Source of the DNA: Lepturacanthus savala
Lineage: Eukaryota; Chordata; Actinopteri; Scombriformes; Trichiuridae
DNA length: 64,000 nucleotides
Assembly (NCBI GenBank): GCA_030544235.1
Contig: CM060463.1
Location: 20,667,690 to 20,731,689 of the forward strand
Direction: 5' to 3'
The notes beneath the pieces are model-generated. The model saw only the letters and a list, made by a program, of their open reading frames with translations. It ran no database searches and was not told the DNA's origin. The translations under genes were made by a program, and so were the position numbers. This document shows, piece after piece, positions 47,200 to 58,799 of the stretch (position 1 is its first letter; the number at the start of each line of letters is the position of its first letter).

Positions 47200-47578
47200 T
47201 CTCTCCACCCAGATCCTGTCAGTCCTCTATTAATAAATCCATCTGATGCTATCACCAGAGCTCTCCCAACATTTTTTTTACTCCCTGCTCGTTGTCCCTT
47301 CCTGTTTTAAAAAGACCCTCCTCATTCTGCAGGGGGGCACCAGCGCTCCCGCTGCCACACGACCCAGTTTCCTCTGGAGGAATTCCCTCCCTCTTCCTGC
47401 AAAAAAAAAAAAAAAAACGCCCCTCCTCACAAGGCTCTGAAAAGGGAAAGGCCAGAGTCAGAGAGGTGTCTTTTGAAAGTTAGGTTTTTCTTGAAAGCGA
47501 CGTGGTCCAGGCTGCAGATGGAGTAGTAGTGAGCAGCGTGGCGATGACGGGTCAGGTGTAGGTGCTCGGAGGGGCAAC
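47200..47578 (+). promoter_or_regulatory. iqsec1: Probable promoter/5'UTR of the MWCL iqsec1 isoform
   Basis: This repeat-free stretch precedes the first coding exon. No consensus TATA box at a convincing distance was seen. It contains a T run, a 17-bp A run (47401-47417) and a GC-balanced part from 47420 to the ATG with no obvious acceptor, as expected for a 5'UTR. Two minimal upstream ORFs occur: ATG-GAG-TAG at 47518-47526 and ATG-ACG-GGT-CAG-GTG-TAG at 47544-47561. The transcription start is not determinable here. Confidence 0.4.
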
Positions 47579-47643
47579 ATGTGGTGTCTGCAGTGCGCCT
47601 CTGACAGGACTCAGTCCTTACTGGAGCTGGAATCAGACAGCTG
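47579..47643 (+). CDS. iqsec1: iqsec1 coding exon 1 (MWCL-type alternative first exon)
   Basis: Encodes MWCLQCASDRTQSLLELESDS plus two bases of the next codon. It closely resembles the MWCLHCNSERTQSLLELELDS start of one mammalian IQSEC1 isoform. The ATG has A at -3 (caacATG), and the donor is CTG|gtaagc. The phase-2 end joins the next exon to read DS-C-VEGDG, where mammals read DS-S-VEGEA; this supports both start and junction. The exon is too short to appear as an ordinary ORF. Other IQSEC1 isoforms begin with a different first exon (MACRRRYF); I looked for it upstream and did not find it, so it may lie outside the window or have diverged. The segment carries two cysteines (C3, C6) and an acidic/leucine stretch. 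Its role in the protein is not known to me. Confidence 0.9.
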
Positions 47644-50600
47644 GTAAGCCCCAAGCGGAGCGTGTGCATGGCCGTGCTTTTGCTTTGACATTTGCTTCGT
47701 CTATGATTTGGCTCGGGGTCCGTCTCGTGATGCAAGGTTAGTACGTTCGAGAGAGGGATTTTATTAATGTCCAACAAAACGGCTGTTGGTGCTCATCGGA
47801 TGAATCGCCTTTATTGCATTGAGTAGAAGCTGCTTGATGGAAATTTGCGAGGAGTAGACTTTTAAATGAAGTGTGCTTCATTTGTGATGCAGCGAAGGCT
47901 CCTCTTTCATTGACGAGCCAGTAGCGTGCCAAGCTGTTCAAAACACAGCTGAGTCATTTTTTTTTTTTTACTGTCCTTCTTTAAGTGCCCTCTAACTAAT
48001 TTTTAATCAGCTTAAGTTCATCCAAAGAGTTACTCATTTGCGGGTAAAAAAAAAAATACACAAGATAAGTCAAGTCGGTGTGAATGCATCTTAAGACAAA
48101 GACAACCAGAATAGATGGTGTGTATGTGTGTGTGCATGCGTGTGTGTGTGTGTGTGTGTAGCTGGTCGGAGTAATTAATTCATCACTCAGGCGACACGGT
48201 GAGAAGAGGCTCCACTTGAAGAAGCCACTGACAGCAGAGGGAGGGGTGTCTCCAGGGTACGTGTTGACACTGAAGCTGTCCTCACATCACCTGAACCCCC
48301 CCGCCCCCCCACTGCTACCACCCCATCGCCCCGCGCCACAGGCACATCATTAAAATTCTATCAGCCCCCCCGATTTATGCACTGTCATGCGACGCTGCTG
48401 GTACCATGTGTTTCTTTTTTTTTTTTTACAATTGAATTTTGTAACCTAACATAAAACGGGAGGTGATCCAGCACGTAAACATTATTAGAATGCGCCAATA
48501 GGAGTGTTGCCGCCGTTTTACAACCACATCTGGCTCCTGACTGGCAGTCGACCATTTTAACATGTTAGTTTTGTCAGATTTGTAATGCCTGAGGAAATTG
48601 GTTAAGTAACATCATCTGGCTCGGAGACGACAATTATTATATGAATTATACTTTATATGAAAGTCAGTATGTTTACATGCACAGTTAATTCAAGCAATGG
48701 TTAGCGCTCAATTAGTCCTTCAACTCACACTATTGTCCTTGTCACAGTATACAGTCACAGTATACATTGTTGCCTCCACCATGATAGGCAAATACTGTAA
48801 ATTATCAATTATAAGCCTGGGCTTTTATTTACTTAAGTACATTGAGACCCAGACCTCTATTGGAACAAGACCACAATTAGAGACAGGCCTTTATTTCTAT
48901 TTGAGCAAAAGATACTACCATTAGAATGAAGAAAAACATGACATTTTGTCTATTTGAACGTATAAAATATGAGGTTGAAAAAGTACAGTTACATTACAGT
49001 ATGCATACAGAACATTAGCATTAACAAAAGGCAACTTACTGGTTCAGACAGCTCAATGCTCCTCTTATTCTTTTTAATCCTCCTTTTTATTATTCTCCTC
49101 CTCTTCATCTCTCTCTGTAATCTCCTCATCACTCTACAGCCTCTACAACAAGCTCCACAGCTGCCATGGTAACAACGTTAGCCTACCGGTTGCAGTCTTG
49201 TCTGTATATTTTTATGTTCAATTAGACATTTAAAAACGGTTCTAATAATAGCCCCGGACTGTGTTAGTGACCCGCCTTTATTTACCCCCGCTAACAGAGA
49301 GACCAGCCAGTGTTAGACACCTGGCCACTAATGGAATACCGACCTATATTAGAAAATATATGGTATGTACTTTTTAGCTTGTTAGCATTAACCTTTTTTG
49401 ACAAGAAAAGTCAAAAGGCTGATAAACTAGCAGGTTAGTAAACCAGAGATACACTCATACGATGGACAAAATCTTGCAAATATGTTCATCACATACTTTC
49501 TGTTCTCTCAACTTAATTAAGTTACAGGCTTTTTTTTTGTTTGAATTGCTCTGTTTTACATGTTGTTCAGTTTGGCGCCTAGCACATTAGATCTGTTTGT
49601 GCTAGAGGAGCAGCTCAATATAAATCACATTATCTGGGTGTGTAAGTCCATCTTTGGAAGCTCAATTTCAGTCGAGGTAATATGTTAACATGTGGTTTAA
49701 AAGTTAGTTGGACTACAATATTTAGGGTTTTTTTAGCTGTCAAACATGCTGATGACAACATTGAGTTGCATAATGGGAAGTGTAGTTCTAGGGTTTTAGC
49801 AGCTTGACCTGGACTACACTATAAAAGTCAAGAGCGGAGATGAAAAACTATGAGGTGATTTCTCATTTTATCTTATTATGGATATAAAAACGTCAACTAA
49901 AACCCAGGAAAAGTTTAAATATGGTAACTTTAAGAAAACCTTTAAGAAAACCTCTCAGGCTACAATAATATCATCCCATTCTGGGTGATAATAGCACTAG
50001 ATTACATTGATGAGTCCAGTTCTCAACTGTGCAGAGAGCTGGTCATTGCTGTATACAGCGAATTGTGCTTTAATTTTCAGGAATTTCCTTCCAGCGACTA
50101 TAATCAGCAGCATAATGAGATCTGGGCAAACAAGCTTAATCCACAGTTCAGCATCTTAATTAAACATCACTTCAAAGTAATTTGAATCGATCTTCTTTTT
50201 ATAAACTATTTTGTCCGAATGATACAACATTTTTTCGGTGAGGAAGGAAATTAGAAAGTTGACATTTGCTCCATAATAGGGTGATCTCATTTGCTTCTGT
50301 CATAATGAAACATTGTGAATATAAATACAGAAAAAACATTTTTGTATGACAAGTTTTCTAAATTAATTTATTTGAATATGCAATTGAGGTAAATACTAAT
50401 TAAATATGCACTTCTTTGTGTATCTCACAGAATCATTTTTCACAAAACAGTTATGTTTTTTTGATAGGCACGTTCATCAGACTTTTATGAAGGGATTTTT
50501 AAAAATTGTTATTTTAATGAATTATGTCAAAAACACTGTATATGTGCATATTTTGTGTAGACTTTATGTATAATTAACACTTAAATGTCACATAAAATGA

Positions 50601-51472
50601 CAGAAGTCAGAAGTCTGGATCAACGTCCTATGAACCATCATGTGAAATTCTGTTGATGTGCCTTGTTTGGAGTCTGCGAAAAATTGGATAAATTGGAAAA
50701 TTGGCATGAATGGTCAAAAGGTTGTTTTGCAAAAATGTCCTTTAAAGAATGAAATGGATGCTGTAGCTATAGTTAATGATCAATGACTAATGACTGATAA
50801 CTGATGAAATAAAGCTATTTGTAACATTAATTTGCAGTTTGTTTGTACATGATATGAAAGCAACGTACTAATTGATGCAAAAATATTGAAAAATCTGAAA
50901 CCTGAAATTTTTTTTGCAAAAATGACAATTGTGGAGTGGGGTGTGGCCTTAAGACAGACCTCTAGAACGAGGTGTCTGTCCACGATCTGTCTTCACAGAG
51001 AAATATTCAGTGGAGGCCTTTGTGGCGTTTGTCTGTTTCTGATTGTGTTGAGAGGAGATCCCTGCTGTCCTCTAATGTTATGCTGACATTTCATCACATC
51101 TCTCCATCTGAAGATGACTCCCTGTTGGGTTGAGAGTCAGGTTCCCACTGTCTTGACATATTCCAGGAACTAATTCCTCCTGCTCTGCCCTTTTTATAAT
51201 TTTGCCTCTGCTTTAATATGCCTTATTTCTTTCTTTTAGGAAGGATATTAATTTTAATGAGGCGGGATGAATGCTTGGCATAGACTGTAGAAGTTGGTCT
51301 AGGATGACAGGTCCGGCCGAAATCTCTGGCTCTCTATCTCCCCTCTCTATGTGGGGACTAAAGGGAATTGGATCAGTAATGCTTTGACTGCTGAGGTGAT
51401 TCAACCTCTGTGTCGGGGGAAGCAGAGCAGCTTCAGACATATTGAAACTAAAAGTGAAAGGTCGTCCTCACC

Positions 51473-52070
51473 CAGAGGTGTCAAAAGTATTCATTATTCA
51501 GGTAGAAGTATGGATATCAGTGTTTAAAAATACTTCTGTAGAAGGTGAAGTATTAGCTTAAGTGTTTTACTCAAGTAAAAGTACTGGTTTCAAAACTATA
51601 GTATAAAGTATGAAAGTTAAAGTAATAGAAAATAAATCAGTTGACTGTAAGTCAAAGTATGTGCGCTGTAACCACTTCTTGGCAGAAATATTGCAGTTTA
51701 TGTGTTGTATTGTCCCTTTAAAACAGATATTATTGAGTGATTGATCTAAAATCTATTAAATATAACACTCAAGAATGCGAACAAGTGATTTTAGGCAAAG
51801 ACAACCCTTAACTCCGAATATATGAGCTGTCATCATTTTTGGAAAGAGAAAACAATGTTTTATTGTCCCTTTAAAGGTATTTTAACAGGGGAAAAAAGCT
51901 TGATTAGTTATAATTTAGGGCACAGAGATGGCCAAATACACTTTTTTTTGCAGTTTTTGTCAGTTCAACAGCCAGAAAGAAATAGCAGTAACAAGGATAT
52001 TGTTTAAATGTAAGTATAAAAGTAGAGTACATTGGCAATACATACAATACATCATACTGTATATTATGTC
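51473..52070 (+). mobile_element. R1-type MITE in iqsec1 intron 1
   Basis: Starts CAGAGGTGTCAAAAGTATTC, then 'actcaagtaaaagtactggt', 'ttgtcccttta' and 'aacaagtgatttta'. The right end is worn and lacks the terminal GACACCTCTG. Confidence 0.75.
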
Positions 52071-53063
52071 ATTTTAAAACATTTTTATATTGTTTTAATA
52101 ATTTTCTCATCAAGTTTTTATTTTTACTTTTTCTCTTAGGCGGATATTTTTATCATAGAAAATAGAACCCTTTTTAGTGTTTGAGTGAAGATAGTTTCTG
52201 TTCCTTATTGTGTTAGTAAGAACAGAAGTTCAGTCCAACATTAGTTTCTTGTTCAGTAATGCAACATTAGCAACTAACTGAACACATGGACCAGCCTGGA
52301 GTCTGATCATGTTTTAGAGGCTCTATTTCAAGCATGTAACGCCTCTCTTCCATCTAAACAAGTGGATATTTCCAATTAGATGTTTTCTGCAGGAGCAGAC
52401 GTATTACCGTCCTTAAGTCCCTTTAATTAAAGCACCCTCTGCTTCTGATAAGACGTGTTCCTTTTAGAATTAAAAATGTGTTGAAGATGCACAGAGAGGA
52501 GAGTGAAATTGCAGCAAGCATAATTAGCGCCGAATGTCCGGCTCGGAAACGGGGGACATTTTCTCTAATGAGATGTTATCCCGTGACAGAGGACCCACTC
52601 CCTGGGTAAGAAGCAGCACGCAAATCTGCTGAAAAACAGAAAAATGTTACTTGCAAAATAACTCAAATTAGTCAACTGGCAGGACGGCAGCATTTGTCAG
52701 TGCACTCTGAATCCAATACATGATTCATTTGACCTTTTTTATGACAGAAATGGTACAAAAACTATTTGGTTGAGATCAGGAGTTAATCACAGAAAAAATA
52801 TATATAAGAACTTCAAAAAAAGAAAAGCACTTAATATCTACAAGCTGCTGTATTTTTTGTTACATTACATTTATTACATTTCAAATCAGAACCTATGTTT
52901 TTGACACTAGCTTGTTAAAAAAGGACATATAGTAAAAAGAAAAGAAAAAAAAATCAATCTCTCAAATTTTAATCACACCAAAGTGGTCTAGAAACACCTA
53001 TGGTTCATGGTTACAAGAATCTGTTTTTAGAGAAATAGAGACGCAAGGCTGGAGTTGGTATGG

Positions 53064-53110
53064 CTAGCCAGCTTAGCATAAAGACTGGAAACTAGCTAGG
53101 TTAGCTCTCT
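53064..53110 (-). repeat. Fragment of fish repeat 'cttagcataaagactggaaac'
   Basis: The same words occur in the opposite orientation at 44130-44160 ('tttccagtctttatgctaag'), so they are interspersed repeat pieces. Confidence 0.55.
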
Positions 53111-55663
53111 CCAGCCTTCAAAAGCCTGCTCACCCTCATCTCTAATGCTCACAAATGAACTTGTAGCTTCTCGTGTGTCACTTGTACACACATTCGCTTG
53201 CTCTGTATTTCACCGGGCATGTGTTTACTGCTTCGAGCCTCCTCTGGACATCGAGTCTCTTTCCTATTAAAAGGTTTTATTTTAGCCTCCGTTATCTAAC
53301 CTTGACACATTCTCCTGCAGAGGTCTGACAAGGTTACGCCGTGATAGATGCCTCGAGATGGACGTCCTTGTCCTGAGCCTTTCCACTTCATCCATCAGTC
53401 GCTGACAAACTGAACGACATTGGTCGTACTTTTGTTAAAAAAAGAAGTTGCTTTTAGCCAGAAAAGGCTCATATTTCAAATGTGAAATGTTACTGTTGAG
53501 GTGAAGTTTAGGAAATAATCCGTTTGGCTCCATATCCACCTCACTCCTATCTTTTTCTGATAGATTGAAGACATGTTTCTCTCTCACAGCGATCGGCTGT
53601 GCTGCTGATACAAGGTCATATGCTACACAGGCAACAACAGGCCTGCACCTTAGAACATGAATTTATTGTTTTCTGTTGTGTGCAACTAATCGACAAAGGC
53701 TGCACAGCTACTCTCACTCTATGAAAATTATTTGCTAGATAATGTGTAATGTGCTACTCATTTTACTACTTATTTAAATCTCCCTGCCATTTGCATGTTT
53801 TAGGTCAGTGTCAGGGTGAATTTGCAACTTTTTTGACTTCAATACTTAGCTGCTTAATCAATTACAGTTACCATTTTAGCTTGCTAGCAGTCTACTTTTC
53901 CCGTTGTTGCAATCAATTGCTACATTTCTTTGCACATTAGCGGCACCAACTGTTGATCAGTTGAATCGTTGGAAACCATCAGGAGTGTGTATTGCGTCAC
54001 CCACACGTTTCATGAGCACAAGATGCTAACAAAACATGGATCCAATCCTCCGGGGGCTTATATAGGTTGCCTGGGATTCCTAAAGAACTCATTTGTTACT
54101 TTTAATAATGTCTCTGTAATGAATGCATCCTGTCCTGCAGCACAGAGTTCAGCCTTTACAACAAGCTGTCACATGTCTTTATGATCCAACCACAGCTATG
54201 AAAATTTCAGTGTTTCATATACTTATTCATCCAATAATGACTGTACAAAGATGTCTTTACCATTTTTAGGATTCAGGGGATTACTGGCAGTCATAATGAC
54301 TCTATCTCGTCCAGTCACAACTTGTGTTATTGGGTGGTAAACCGATGATGGTTACAAAGGGTGTATCAGTAATTTACTAAGGTGTGTGAGATTGTGAGAT
54401 CTGTGCTGGGCTGTATTTAAAGCATGCAATGCCTCTCTTCCATCTAAACAAATGGAGAGTAAATAATAGATAGATATTAAGTTTTTTAATCTACGTGTAC
54501 CTCCATTCCTCCATTGGCAATTTCCAATGGTCCAAACCGTTGGAACATTCACACATTACACATATAGTGAAATGTGTTTTTGTTCTGTCTGGTGTTTGAG
54601 TCTTGAATTGAGACTTAATTTTGGTGTTTGTCCATTACCCATGACCTCACCTTGGAAGATTGTAACCATTTATCAATAGTTACTTTTGAGTAAAATGGAT
54701 AAAATGTTGAAAAATTCAAGTTCTGTTTTACTTTTTTTTTACCTCTTGATCTTATTTTGTCATGTGATATCACTGGAGCAGCATGTGTTTATAAGTTTCC
54801 TTGGGTGTCTTTTTAATTCTTTCTCAAGGGAATATGTCATTCTATGTCATACGTATGCCATTCTCTGCATCCAGCTTCTCAGCTGTTAGTACTCCACTGA
54901 ATGCTATTCATCCAGTGCATTTAATTGAAACATCTTACCTATATTTAATATACATTTTAATGTGCTCATATTGGCACCCAGTTCTGCCTCAGTGCAAAGA
55001 AATCATATTATTATGATTTCACAAATTCAAAAAAACATGGTCAGATCAGGTTGCTCTCTGCTTGTCTTTTCTTTTAGTAAAACCAGCTTCGTTGTGGTTA
55101 TTGAGCCGTCTCCCACGTACTAGAGTACGCCGCCTCGTCTGATCACAACAACAGTCTGAAGGGCTAGAGCAAGTGAACAGATCTGCAGCTGACATTTAGC
55201 TGCTGCAGGGTTTTATCCAATCAGCTGTCCAGGTTTTGTGTTTGTGCTGGTATGAGTAGACAAAGATCCTTATTGATCTTAATACCAAAGGCCCTGCCCC
55301 ACACGCTTTAATCACTATTGACATTGCCTGGCTTTGTTTTTATGGAGAGATTGAGCTCCTGATAATGCCGTAATGTTCTCAGAGCCTTATAGATTGTCAT
55401 AATTTATTCATATACATTTCATTTTTCATTATCAACAGTAGTGGGAAAGTCTTATCGCTGCTTGCGATGTGTTGGGGGATTTATAAAGACGTGTAAAAGA
55501 AGACAGGCACCACTCAGACTGCTGCTATAAATTCTCTCACTTGTATTTATACTCAGCCTTCAGTATCAAAGTCCATCTGTCACGTGCTCCTGAATCACAG
55601 TGTAAAGCATAAGGAAAGTGACTCAGCAGACTCACCCATTGGTGCTGTTTGTGTGTGTTGCAG

Positions 55664-55946
55664 TGTGGAAGGTGATGGTCCAGGCAGCGAGGTGGGCGGC
55701 GCCTCTGTGGACCCCAGCAGCGGCTACAGTTGCGTCCCAGTGACCCACAGTGGCGGGCTCAGCCCCGACCACCTGGACGGCCAGTTCTACGGTCACATCC
55801 TGCTGCCGGGCCACCAGCGGCCCCGCAGACCCAAGCTCCAGCACTCACAGTCCATTCTCCGCAAACAGGCCGAGGAGGAGGCCATCAAACGCTCCCGCTC
55901 GCTGTCAGAGAGCTATGAGCTCTCATCAGACCTACAGGACAAGCAG
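55664..55946 (+). CDS. iqsec1: iqsec1 coding exon 2 (basic/Ser-rich conserved segment)
   Basis: The acceptor is tgtgtgtgttgcag|TGTGGAAGG and the donor CAAGCAG|gtgagc. After one base completing a split Cys codon it encodes 94 residues, about 23-116 of this isoform. The first two thirds (VEGDGPGSE... to the Pro/Gly-rich stretch) are variable in the family. The last third is nearly identical to mammalian IQSEC1: RRPKLQHSQSILRKQAEEEA, then KRSRSLSESYELSSDLQDKQ. That part is basic then Ser-rich, and the RKQAEEEAIKRS stretch is likely helical. The exon ends in phase 0 just before the IQ region. Upstream in-frame codons back to 55584 are intronic read-through, not coding. Confidence 0.95.
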
Positions 55947-56072
55947 GTGAGCGGGGAGGGACACACACAGGGACAGGGACGACTTTCACTCGGACGCCAA
56001 GTATAGGTCTGGATAATGTGGTTGAATTGATTTGGTTTTTATAGGAGGGGCGATTCTAGGATCAGAGATTTA

Positions 56073-56750
56073 AGGGGTTCTGAGCACACGGAGACCAGTA
56101 AGGCAAGATAAATGAAAAAAAAAATGGACATTTTATTTAATTTCCATCTTATTTTTGAAATATTAGGACCAAAGACACAAAAAATGGACCTTAGACCTTT
56201 TTTTTTACTTTTAACAATGCAACACACAAAATGCACACATTAACAGAAATTGATTTTCTTTCAATGATTGCCTCGACCTTTCTTCTTCTTGTCTTCAATA
56301 TATAGTACAAATAGAGGAATAAAAATGCACTTTAAAATATGAAAAGCTTTTTAAAACTACAAGCTGCTGTCAGAGGTTTATGGATGTTGAGCACCCAGAC
56401 ACAAGACTAGACCAGACAGGCAAGATAGGTTTCACTGATTTTGTATAATTTATTGCAATTTCATTCCCATATTTTTGAAAGAAAAGTAACCCAAATTTTT
56501 AGGGAAATATATATAGCCCTCTGTAGTGAGGACTAAAAATACCAAAAATGGATCTTGGACTTATTTTTAGGACTTTTATTTTGAAATGCAATGCACAAAA
56601 TATAAAACAAATTGGCTTTTTTTCCAGTGTTTGCCTCTGCGTATCCCTTTCTTGTCTCTATTATATAATACAAATTCTTAAAAATATACTTCAAAATAAG
56701 AAAATATCTTGAAAACTACTAGCTGCTGTACCTGCTGAATGGGTAAAATC
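56073..56750 (+). repeat. Diverged tandem duplication in intron 2, period about 320-360 bp
   Basis: Two units (about 56073-56390 and 56391-56750) share the order 'gagcac', 'ggcaagata', 'aaaaatgga', 'caatgcacaaaat' or similar, 'tttgcctc', 'ttcttgtct', 'tatatagtacaaat'/'tatataatacaaat', 'actacaagctgctgt'/'actactagctgctgt'. Similarity is moderate. Confidence 0.65.
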
Positions 56751-57115
56751 ATTTGCTAACATGTTAGCTATAACAACAAAAATCATCCCATTAATTTTGA
56801 CAGCAGGAATTGCTAACACAGCATGATCACCGCTGAATCTCCATAAAGTTCTGACCTAACACACTCTCAAGTGGCCACATTGGATTTTTGTACTTTACTG
56901 CTTATCTTATGCTAACCACTATCTAGAGGCAAAGGAGCATAGACAAACAGAGGAATTTGACAACCACACAATCGATATCTGAATTCGACAGTCAATCCAA
57001 ACCAGGATATCACAAGACAAATTGACAGTGTTCTGACCAACAGTGGCATGCATTGAGGTGAAATGGTGCAAAACATTTTCAAGCTTCTCCACTGATCAAG
57101 GCAACCCATGCATTA

Positions 57116-57745
57116 CAGAGGTGTCACAAGAATTCATATTCATTACTCAGGTCGAAGTATAGAACCTGTGGGGGAAAATACTCTTTTTACTTATATAAAA
57201 GTACTGGTTTCAAAAATACTTAAAGTATAAAAGTAAAAGTAATGTAAGAGGGATGCTATTAAGAGTAGTATCTTAGTACAATATAAATACATTAAAGAAC
57301 CATATATAATAATGTATATTATGGTATGTTGTCTTTTTATCTCTTTTGTTTGGGGGGTGTGTCATATATTTGTCTTTTTATCTAATATTTTTTACTTTTT
57401 CTCTTATTTTTTTTAGTAATAATGATGTTAAATAAAACATTAAATTGAAATACAACTTGAAATAAGCAAAATAAAATAATTCAAGATAATTCAACTCAAT
57501 ATTATTTGTACCAAAATCATTAACAAATATTTTCACATGATCATATTACATTTTTTGCAATGCGATTTATTTTGATGGATTTTTGGGCGAGGCCATTTTT
57601 AAAACGTAATGAATAGAAAGCACAGATATTAGGTGAAAATGTGAGGAGGAGTAAAAAGTAAAAAAGATAATTACAATAATTGCTCCAGTAAAGTTTATAT
57701 ACACAAGATTTCCACTTAAGTAAGGTAACAAAGTACAAATGGTCC
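57116..57745 (+). mobile_element. R1-type MITE in intron 2
   Basis: Starts CAGAGGTGTCACAAG and ends 'tccacttaagtaaggtaaca' with 'aagtac'. The middle (57380-57560) contains family M words ('cttgaaataagcaaaat', 'ttcaagataattcaactcaa'), suggesting an M insertion. Confidence 0.65.
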
Positions 57746-58611
57746 TGACAAATACATAGCAAGCAAATAATTTTTAGCTTGAGTGCTAATACTCTACACT
57801 GTTGGAGAGAGATCTGAACCAAACAGCAGCTGAACTGCAGGGAGGCAGCATGTTTGGTCAGTCTGATTGCAAGTCTTACTGCATCCAAGTGTACTTAAAA
57901 TATTTATTGTGCTTGCTGTTTCCTAACAAGTACAGTCCCTTTATGATATTTTTATGGTTTCGTTTGAGGAGGAATCTTTTTTTGTTGACTACAAATCCCT
58001 ATTGAATTGAGTGGACAAAATCAGTTTCTTTACTATATTTGTCACCAGCCTACTTAGCAAGTGGCGGAATAAAAGTTTTATTTTATTTGGTTAATTAAAA
58101 TTTTTATTTAATTAATTGTATTTATTTTATGTTATTTAATTTTACCTGACCACCACACCCTTATATTTCAGATAAGTTTCACTAAGTCAGAACCCTCTCT
58201 TTTGCAGGAATGTGCTCATTATGTTATATGAATTCCCACCTTGGAACCTGCCTACTACAACCTCAGTCTGACCTGCTGACACTAAGCAGCCTCATTGGAG
58301 CAGTTGGGGTTATGGGCCTTACTCAAGGTCAACTTAAACCGTCCCACATAGAGAATAAAAAACAGCAGCAGCAAGTGTATGATGCTTCAACAAAATAATC
58401 AAAAAATCAGAGTCACCACATCAGTCAACACATTTTCCCCTCCGTTGCCACATTTTCAAAGCTGATAGTCTGTAGCTGATAGCTGATTAGATAGTCTCTA
58501 ATCCTTCAGGATATTATTTGCGACCAGCAGCAGCACCACATGACCATACATGACATGATTAGAGTGAATATGATTTGTGAAAATGCAACAGAATGGCTTT
58601 CTGAATTATTT

Positions 58612-58799
58612 AATAAAGGGGACCTCTAAAAACAAACACTTTTTCAATGCTTATGTGTAAATGTTTAGTTGTTTGTTCCTGCTTACACAACGATAACTTG
58701 TCTAATCCATTGTGGTCTGACCTCTGTAGTGTTGTTCAACACAAGCCATTTGGAAATGCCTCTGTTTGTGATGTCACAAACAAAGAGGGCCCCTTTTAC
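58612..58799 (+). mobile_element. Family D MITE, internally deleted
   Basis: 'aataaaggggacctc' at the left, 'caacacaagccatttgg' and 'tgtttgtgatgtcacaaaca' inside, ending 'gggccccttttac'. The right half of longer copies is missing, but both ends remain. Confidence 0.65.

Larger units (their letters stand above)
47644..55663 (+). other. iqsec1: iqsec1 intron 1 (8 kb)
   Basis: It starts gtaagc and ends gtgtgttgcag. It holds a GT/GC-rich simple repeat near 48118-48160, a copy of the CAGAGGTG-type MITE (51473-52070), a fragment of a fish repeat with cttagcataaagactggaaac near 53064, and otherwise unique sequence. Two repeat-poor stretches (about 49985-50190 and 52260-52610) have mixed composition with homeodomain-like TAATTA/TTAATTAA words and could be conserved noncoding elements. 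No coding exon was recognised inside. Confidence 0.85.

Noticed and set aside
55584..55663. ATG and codons before exon 2
   Set aside because: Intronic; the pyrimidine-rich acceptor ttgcag and the match to the exon 1 phase place the exon start at 55664.
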